Shown here: positions 57,985 to 64,000 of the stretch, piece by piece | How positions within the stretch are numbered: position 1 is the first letter of the stretch | Layout of the letters: each line of letters begins with the position of its first letter | Origin: Gordionus sp. m RMFG-2023 | Taxonomy: Eukaryota; Nematomorpha; Gordioida; Chordodea; Parachordodidae | Direction of reading: 5' to 3' | Assembly (NCBI RefSeq): GCF_954871325.1 | Contig: NC_088776.1 | Coordinates: 10,292,052 to 10,356,051, forward strand | Length of the DNA: 64,000 nucleotides | Program-made: the position numbers and the translations under genes | Notes under the pieces: generated by a model | The model's input: only the letters and a program-made list of their open reading frames with translations | What the model was told of the DNA's origin: nothing | Databases searched by the model: none

Positions 57985-59950
57985 AATTTTTTACCTTTTC
58001 ATGAGCTACGTTAGTATTTTGCTTTATATGAAATGGATGGAAGTAACTACGCTATGATAACTGCAACATGCTCTTTATGTAAGAAGAACATATCATCTTC
58101 AAATGTTAGTAGTTCAAACCTCATTAGGTATTAGAAGTAATTAATCGCTGTAATTCAGAAATGACATTGTCAAACACATAAATGTATTCTCTACAAAAAC
58201 AATTAAATCTCTGCAAAACCAAAGTGGTTGCAAATCCAAAAAAACAAAATTAAATTTTTATAATCTAAACATGCCATCAATATCACAAAAACAGCTGCCA
58301 AAGTTATATTGGAATTTATTAGTGGCACCTTCTAACCACTGTCACTGGTTGATGATCCCTCATTTGAGAAAATGATAAAAACATTTTCCCCAACTTTAAA
58401 AATTATGCGTCATCAAACTCTGGGCAACAAAATATCTATTATCTTTACAGATATTACCACAAATCATATAAGAGATTTGTTTGAAGTCTCATATATATGA
58501 TCCACTGCTGATTGCTGGAGTGGTCATCGAAGGTATATTATATTTATATTAATTTTATAATGTTTTATTTTAGGGCTTTTATCGGAGTTACTACCCATTG
58601 GCTGGACCCATTAACCCTTAAGAGAAGATCAGTAGCTTTTGCACTGAGGCGCATAATTGGAAAGTAAATTTATAATACTTTGACTATGGAAATTGTGGAT
58701 ATTCATAAGACTTATAAAATTAAGGCGGTGAAGATGGTGACCGAAAATGGCACCAACTTTGTCAAGGCCTTTAAGTAATACTTATATTTAACAAAAAAAT
58801 TAGTTAAAATAGATTTTATAATTTTCTGGAGTTTTTGGAGAATAGCCTACCAATTAATCAACTTTGTTGTCATAATCTGAATCTTATTGCACCCAAAGAT
58901 GCGAATAAGGTGGAAAATGATATCAATTTCAAGCCAATATCAAGATCAACATTTGCTAAATGTTTTGCTTTAATTAACAACAAAAATATGTCACCTATAA
59001 TATTCCATTGGAGAAATTGGGATGATATCTTATAGCTTCCAACAAGACTCGATGAACTCCTATTTCCAGTCATTGAAATTAATGGACAAGACTCTGAACA
59101 ATTTTCAAAATTGTGATCAAATTGGATTCACAATGTAGGAATGTTTCTTTTTCAAAAAATATGCATCAGTAATATAATAATATTATTATTTAAATAACTA
59201 AAATTTAAATAATAAGGTTATGGAACAACATCATTAAAGATCCAATGGGAAGATATCTAACCTCAGTTCTAACCATTATAGATAAATTAAATTTTGATGC
59301 ATTTATTTTATATTGATAGATATCATAGACCAGCATAATATATTAAAAAATTGCAATGTGGCAAATTTAGTATAATATTTTTAACATGACATGCCTACTA
59401 AGCTAATAATATATGATAAAATTTTAATGGGCCAGCACAATCATAAAAAGTTTGATAGATTTTTTGATTCTTTGAAAATAAATTACAATATACGTATTTC
59501 TTTGTATATTAAGTCTAAATATAATATAAAATTTAATCAATATTTATGATATGACTCAAATATAAATACCATACAGATAATGGGCTAGGTCTGACTCTAA
59601 AATTTTAAAGCGCTGAGTTTTGCAGATATCTGATTTATATGAATGAACACTTATTTAATAATAAATTAGTTATCATTTATTAATATAGATTTCTTTCGTT
59701 GCATGATGAGGGTAACATATTAGCAGCAATAATTCACTCAAAATTTAAGCTAAATTCATAAAAGCGCTTTCATTAATAATTTTTATTATTCAAATAATGA
59801 TTTAATTAATATTTTTAATATAAATGTAAATAAAAAAATATTTATTGAATATAACACACCTTTGCCATCAAGTGCTCGTGGAGCGTTTGTTTAGTAAAGC
59901 TAAACATGTAATTAGACGTGGATGTTTAAATGATAACTTAGAAAAAAATT
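57985..59950 (+). pseudogene. Decayed BED-finger hAT transposase
   Basis: In order along the plus strand: SENFLPFHEL and YFALYEMDGSNYAMITATCS then LCKKNISSSN (about 57980-58105), a BED-type zinc finger with its first Cys pair; ITTNHIRDLFEVSY near 58450; FIGVTTHWLDPLTLKRRSVA (about 58575-58635) in the catalytic core; MVTENGTNFVKAFK (about 58733-58775), the second catalytic region; LPINQLCCHNLNLIAPKDAN (from 58847); and VERLFSKAKHVIRRGCLNDN (about 59880-59935), the C-terminal dimerisation domain. Stops and frame changes occur throughout. This is the right-hand part of the hAT split by the gypsy element. Confidence 0.85.
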
Positions 59951-60215
59951 TTTATTATTAAAACTAATTTATTATAAATAAATATATTCTAATTATTATA
60001 TGATATTATTCAATTACAATTTTCATCATATTTAATTTACTTTACATTAGTTAATTTTAAAAATCCTTCAGAAATTTAAATAAGAAAAGGATTGTGATTG
60101 CGATCCTTTTTTTAAACAAAAGTCCATTTTTGATTTCGTTCCTCTTTTTTGAAAAGATCGTGATCGAGTTTCGATCTTTTTAAAAGGATTGATTAACAAT
60201 CCCGAATCTTCGATA

Positions 60216-61190
60216 GGTATTTTATGTAATTATATCTGTGTTACAGGAAATTTCAACATACTAAAAAAATAAATATATTTAGAACTGATAATCGTCTTTC
60301 CTATTAATATATAGACACCAAAATTTAAGATTAATAGTAATAATCATTTAACTTCACAATAATAAATCAAAGAAACTAAAGTTAGTATTATAATAATTAC
60401 AGCATATACTCAACATAAATTCATTTTCCTTCTAATAAAATTTATAAATGATTTGTATTTTTGACCTATTATAAATCTAAATTTCAAATTTACTAAATAT
60501 TCATTATAAAATAAGTTTATTATTGTTTATATTTCTTTCAATTGATAAATATAATACATCTTTTTGATTAAAAATTTTTTAGATAGCTAAAAAATAAGTT
60601 TAACAAATACCTCATTAATATAAAGTCTCTTAGATTAGATATTATAGTTTAAAAGTAATTAACTAAATATTTAACCTGATTTATATATATTTTTTTTCAT
60701 TACTTGGTAATTCTGAAAATTTTATCTAAATATTTATTCGTAATGGTAATAATATTTGCAATCTTGAATATATTTCAATATTTCTTCGTTTTATTTTATA
60801 ATGATATGTGATTATCTTAGCATTTATTTCTCCAAATCTGATAAATTTTATAAGGAATTATTAGAAAAAATATCAATAGCATAGTAAGCAAAAATATCAA
60901 TTTATAATTTTACCATTTGCAATTTATTGAAAACCTATATTCGAAGTCTAGCAATTTAAACCGACTAAAGTTTATTTTTTAGTAATAAATTTAATATACT
61001 TCTTAAAAATAAATAAACCAAAAAATAATTAAAAATTTTTAAAATAATAATACGCCAACTTGTGGATCGAATATTATAGTTATTTTTTACATTTTAATTA
61101 TTTTAAATGTAAATTTATTAAAAGATTCAAACCGTTTACTTATAAATTTGATGAAATATTTATTAATTTATATTATTTTATTATTGAACA
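60216..61190. other. AT-rich stretch, nothing recognised
   Basis: No exon or repeat end seen on either strand. Confidence 0.4.
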
Positions 61191-61197
61191 TATCTTA

Positions 61198-62310
61198 TAG
61201 GCATGGGCAAGATTTTCCTAAGGGAGGTGATTGATAATTATTAGGTGATCAATATACTCTCAAATATATTAAGGACTCTAGTTCCCAAATATATTATATA
61301 CATATTTTTTAAAAAATATAAGCAAATTTAACCAGATTGCAAATTTTGTATTTTTGAATGTATTATCTATAATATAGTATTATTGAACAATAAGTGATTA
61401 TTATAAAATTTACTGCAGATCTTTTATCAACATTAACTTAAAAAATGTAAATTACATATTGATATTAAAATATACTACCTATTGGAACTATCAGGATGAT
61501 AGTTACATTTTTCTCTAGAATAATCACTATCGCTTCATCGTCTTTTTGTGATTTATTAATATCAACTAATAAAAATTATGTAAATATTCAGTTTTTACTT
61601 AAATCAAGGCCTCCTATTTTTATAATTATTATCTCCTAGTATCCTCACTAAAGATAAATATTAAACCCATTATAAATATAGAATGTACTTTCATCAATTC
61701 TTTTGAAATTTATTCTAATTTCCTTCTCTTTTGATATATTTTCATGGTTGTTACTTAATATTTCTATTCACTTAAAATTGAATCAAATTTCTTATTATGA
61801 TCTTGATAGAAAATTAAATATTAATATATATTTATTAATTTAACAAATATAGAATTACCTTTTCATCTACATTCCTTAAAAGATATTTTCTGATGTCCAT
61901 ATCATTCTTAAAACGGAACAATATAATGCTTGCGGCTCGATCAAAAAATGGTAAATTTTAATAACCGCAAAATTAAATTGGCGAGAAATTCAAAAAAGTG
62001 GGGTATATATAGCCCTAATAATAAAGGTTAATATAATAATTGTGTGTTAATTTTTTTATATTTAATTTATAATTTAATTCTATTAATAATTTTATAATTA
62101 AATTTTACTTTAATTAAGAAGAATAAATTAAAGGAATTCACTTTATGGAAAATTATATTTAATATATTATATTATTTAGTAATTTTATGAATATCTTAAT
62201 AGTAATTATATAAAATTTCATATTTGCTTTAAGACTTATCTTTGGCTTATATTTCATTTCTTAAAAAACATTTTTGGTTTCACTTTTTTTTATATATATA
62301 CAGTGTTGTG
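61198..62310. mobile_element. Decayed family B hAT element, same orientation as 20948-22187
   Basis: The left end TAGGCATGGGCAAGATTTTC at about 61199, followed by CTAAGGGAGG, is a worn form of the left end of 20948. The interior shares TTAAAAGATATTTTCTGATG (61877) with about 21555-21575. It also shares CTTTAAGACTTATCTTTGGC (62228-62247) and AAAAAACATTTTTGGTT with 21886-21937. The GC-rich subterminal block and the right end are lost, and no target duplication remains. Confidence 0.7.
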
Positions 62311-63227
62311 ATTTAATGAAATATATTGACGATTATATAAAATTCATCCACATAAAATTATTTTCTTTGCAAAAATAATTAAATAACAAAAGGAGTAATA
62401 GAATTTTCAATAATATTAATTCTTCAACAATAAATGTAATTCTTATGTTTATAATTTTTATTTTTGTAACACTACCATAAGAGTCCAAAATATAAAAATA
62501 CAAGTATTAAAAATAGCCAAAAACAAAAAATAAATATATTCAAAAAATTTAAATCAATGAATGTACTTCACAATTTCTTTCTTTGCAGGTCTCTCTTTGT
62601 TTTTCTCTCTTACACCTCATATATTACCATATATGACATCTCCCCTCTTTATTTTGACCAACCCTCCCTTTTGATTCTCCCTCTCTTTTACGTTCATTTC
62701 ATACATTCCATGCTCCTTCTATTATCTCGGTTTGAATTCCCTACAACCTAAATCCATCACTTGTCTTCAGGTTGTTATTTTTTTAAATACTCTCAGCATC
62801 TGATGTACTCGTACTCCCATGCTATGGTCCCTTCGTCATTCATCATATTATTATAATTCATTTATTAATTCCACCATTTATCTTTAAAATAATAATTCGC
62901 AAACTTGTGGATTTAATATTATTGAAATTTGAGATGTATTTATTTATTTGTAATATAATTATATTAAAGGATTTAAACTATTTATTATGAGATAAAAAGA
63001 AATACAACTATTAATCTATATTCCTTTATTATTTGAATATATCTAATAATTTAATTTTTATATGTTATTTATATTATAAGAAAATGAATCTCATTTCAAT
63101 TAATAGAGTATGTAACAAGAATTTTTACCTAAGAATTTACAGTTTACCTAGGCATTTGCAGTTTAGTCAAACCCTTTATATATCTTTTTTTGGATAGAAA
63201 ACATTTTCTATATTTCAAGATTTTGGG
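62311..63227. other. AT-rich stretch, nothing recognised
   Basis: The 64-codon frame at 62557-62751 is a pyrimidine-rich stretch without recognised features. No exon found. Confidence 0.4.
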
Positions 63228-63235
63228 GTATAACC

Positions 63236-63730
63236 TAGTGATCTGCATCGGACATAATTTTTCAAGCCCGGCCCGGCCCGAAATTTTTTTAAAAAAGTTT
63301 AGCCGGCCCGGCCCGAACCCGAAATTTTTTTAAAAAGTTTTGCCGGCCCAGCCCGAACCCGAAATTTTTTTAAAAAAAATTTACAGACCTGGCTCGGCCC
63401 GAATTTATTTAAATATAGAAATTAATTTTAATAATTACTCAACATAAAAGACATATGTTATTTGTCGTTTAGTTTCAATAAATAAAATCAAATATTTTTA
63501 TTTTACATAAAAAATTAATATAAAATTAATAAATTTAATATATTTAAAAAAATTTCCAGGGTTCGACCCGACCCGGCCCAAATTTTTTTAAAAAATATTA
63601 GTCCCAGCCCGGCCCGAACTTTTTTAAAAAATATTAGGCCCGGCCCGACCCGAACCCGATTATTTTAAATAAAATTAGGCCCGAGTCCGGCCCGGCCCTT
63701 ACAGGCCGGACCTAACTTTGCAGATCTCTA
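63236..63730. mobile_element. Non-autonomous hAT-like element with GGCCCG subterminal repeats
   Basis: 495 bp. The left end is TAGTGATCTGCATCGGACAT; the right end, inverted, is TAGAGATCTGCAAAGTTAGG. Flanks GTATAACC (63228-63235) and GAATAACC (63731-63738) match in seven of eight bases. About ten units of GGCCCGGCCCG/GCCCGAACCCG type lie in both arms, separated by A/T runs, around an AT-rich core. The ends resemble those of the hAT at 34563-37227 (TAGAGGACTGCAAAG), which may mark a related autonomous family. Confidence 0.85.
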
Positions 63731-63738
63731 GAATAACC

Positions 63739-64000
63739 ATTTATATTTTTCATCACATTTCCTCATTATTGAGCTTTTTAGGACCAATATCCATGATAAA
63801 ACATTTATGATTCTGAAAAAAAATAAAAAGAATAAACGTAATTGGCATACATAATATTTTGGTTATCGCATTCTCTAGGGGTACATTATTATTTTTATTT
63901 AATTTTTATTTAATTTTTATTGTATAAACTAACCCATGAATAAGTATTAAAAAAAATATACAAAATAAATAAATAAAAATATTGATATTGTTAGAGATTT
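63739..64000. other. AT-rich window end
   Basis: Contains a short TATTTAATTTT tandem run near 63890-63922; nothing else seen. Confidence 0.4.

Larger units (their letters stand above)
51970..60215 (+). mobile_element. Composite: BED-type hAT element split by a gypsy retrotransposon
   Basis: GGATCGTGATCGAGTT at 51999 and TCGATCTCGATCCTTTT near 52029 on the left correspond to GATCGTGATCGAGTTTCGAT (60158-60177) and AAAAGGATT blocks near the right end. These look like subterminal repeats of one hAT element whose transposase lies at 57985-59945. Between them sits the minus-strand gypsy element (52164 to about 57960). Exact outer ends and a target duplication could not be fixed. The left end is about 120 bp upstream of the GPKOW-like start codon at 51857. 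Confidence 0.6.

Noticed and set aside
58870-59073. Minus-strand 67-codon frame
   Set aside because: Antisense to the hAT transposase segment at 58835-59035.
1-64000. Prokaryotic features, CRISPR arrays, rRNA or tRNA genes
   Set aside because: No regularly spaced direct repeats, no conserved rRNA blocks and no tRNA cloverleaf with B-box were noticed; spliced genes show the DNA is eukaryotic nuclear.

Overview
This is a eukaryotic, intron-bearing, strongly AT-rich window, most likely from an invertebrate animal or close holozoan relative. The three host genes I can identify are metazoan-type housekeeping genes. I cannot name the species. I see no prokaryotic operons, rRNA, tRNA or CRISPR.

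Host genes: (1) 9748-16132, minus: a ten-exon SLC35C2-like nucleotide-sugar transporter. (2) 39918-40181, plus: an intact single-exon PET100-like cytochrome c oxidase assembly factor. (3) 45938-51857, minus: a ten-exon GPKOW/Spp2-type spliceosome factor with G-patch and KOW domains. The exon models come from reading conserved protein stretches, GT/AG boundaries and codon phase. All twenty exons join in frame, giving 452 and 455 residues. Several introns are only 40-52 nt; others exceed 1 kb and hold repeats.

Nearly everything else recognisable is transposon debris. hAT-type DNA elements dominate, and several have 8-bp target duplications that can be read directly. Family A (TAGTGTTG ends) has copies at 2425, 4560, 47236 and 50939; the last two lie in introns of the GPKOW-like gene. 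Family B (CAGTGGCGTAGCC-like ends) has copies at 20948, 22670 (with transposase debris), 53271 and about 61198. A third hAT (CAGTGACGAAGCGTC ends) at 28395-29835 sits inside a dead LINE. An LTR element with no coding capacity lies at 24914-27729.

The region 32160-38905 is a broken LINE plus a hAT element folded into an imperfect palindrome of about 5.6 kb. The region 51970-60215 looks nested: a hAT with a BED-finger transposase, split by a decayed minus-strand Ty3/gypsy element that was itself hit by two hAT-derived elements. Its proximal end lies about 120 bp upstream of the GPKOW-like start codon. A GC-rich hAT-like element closes the window at 63236-63730.

The rest (for example 4.8-9.7 kb, 17-20.9 kb, 40.2-45.9 kb and 60.2-61.2 kb) is AT-rich sequence in which I see no gene.
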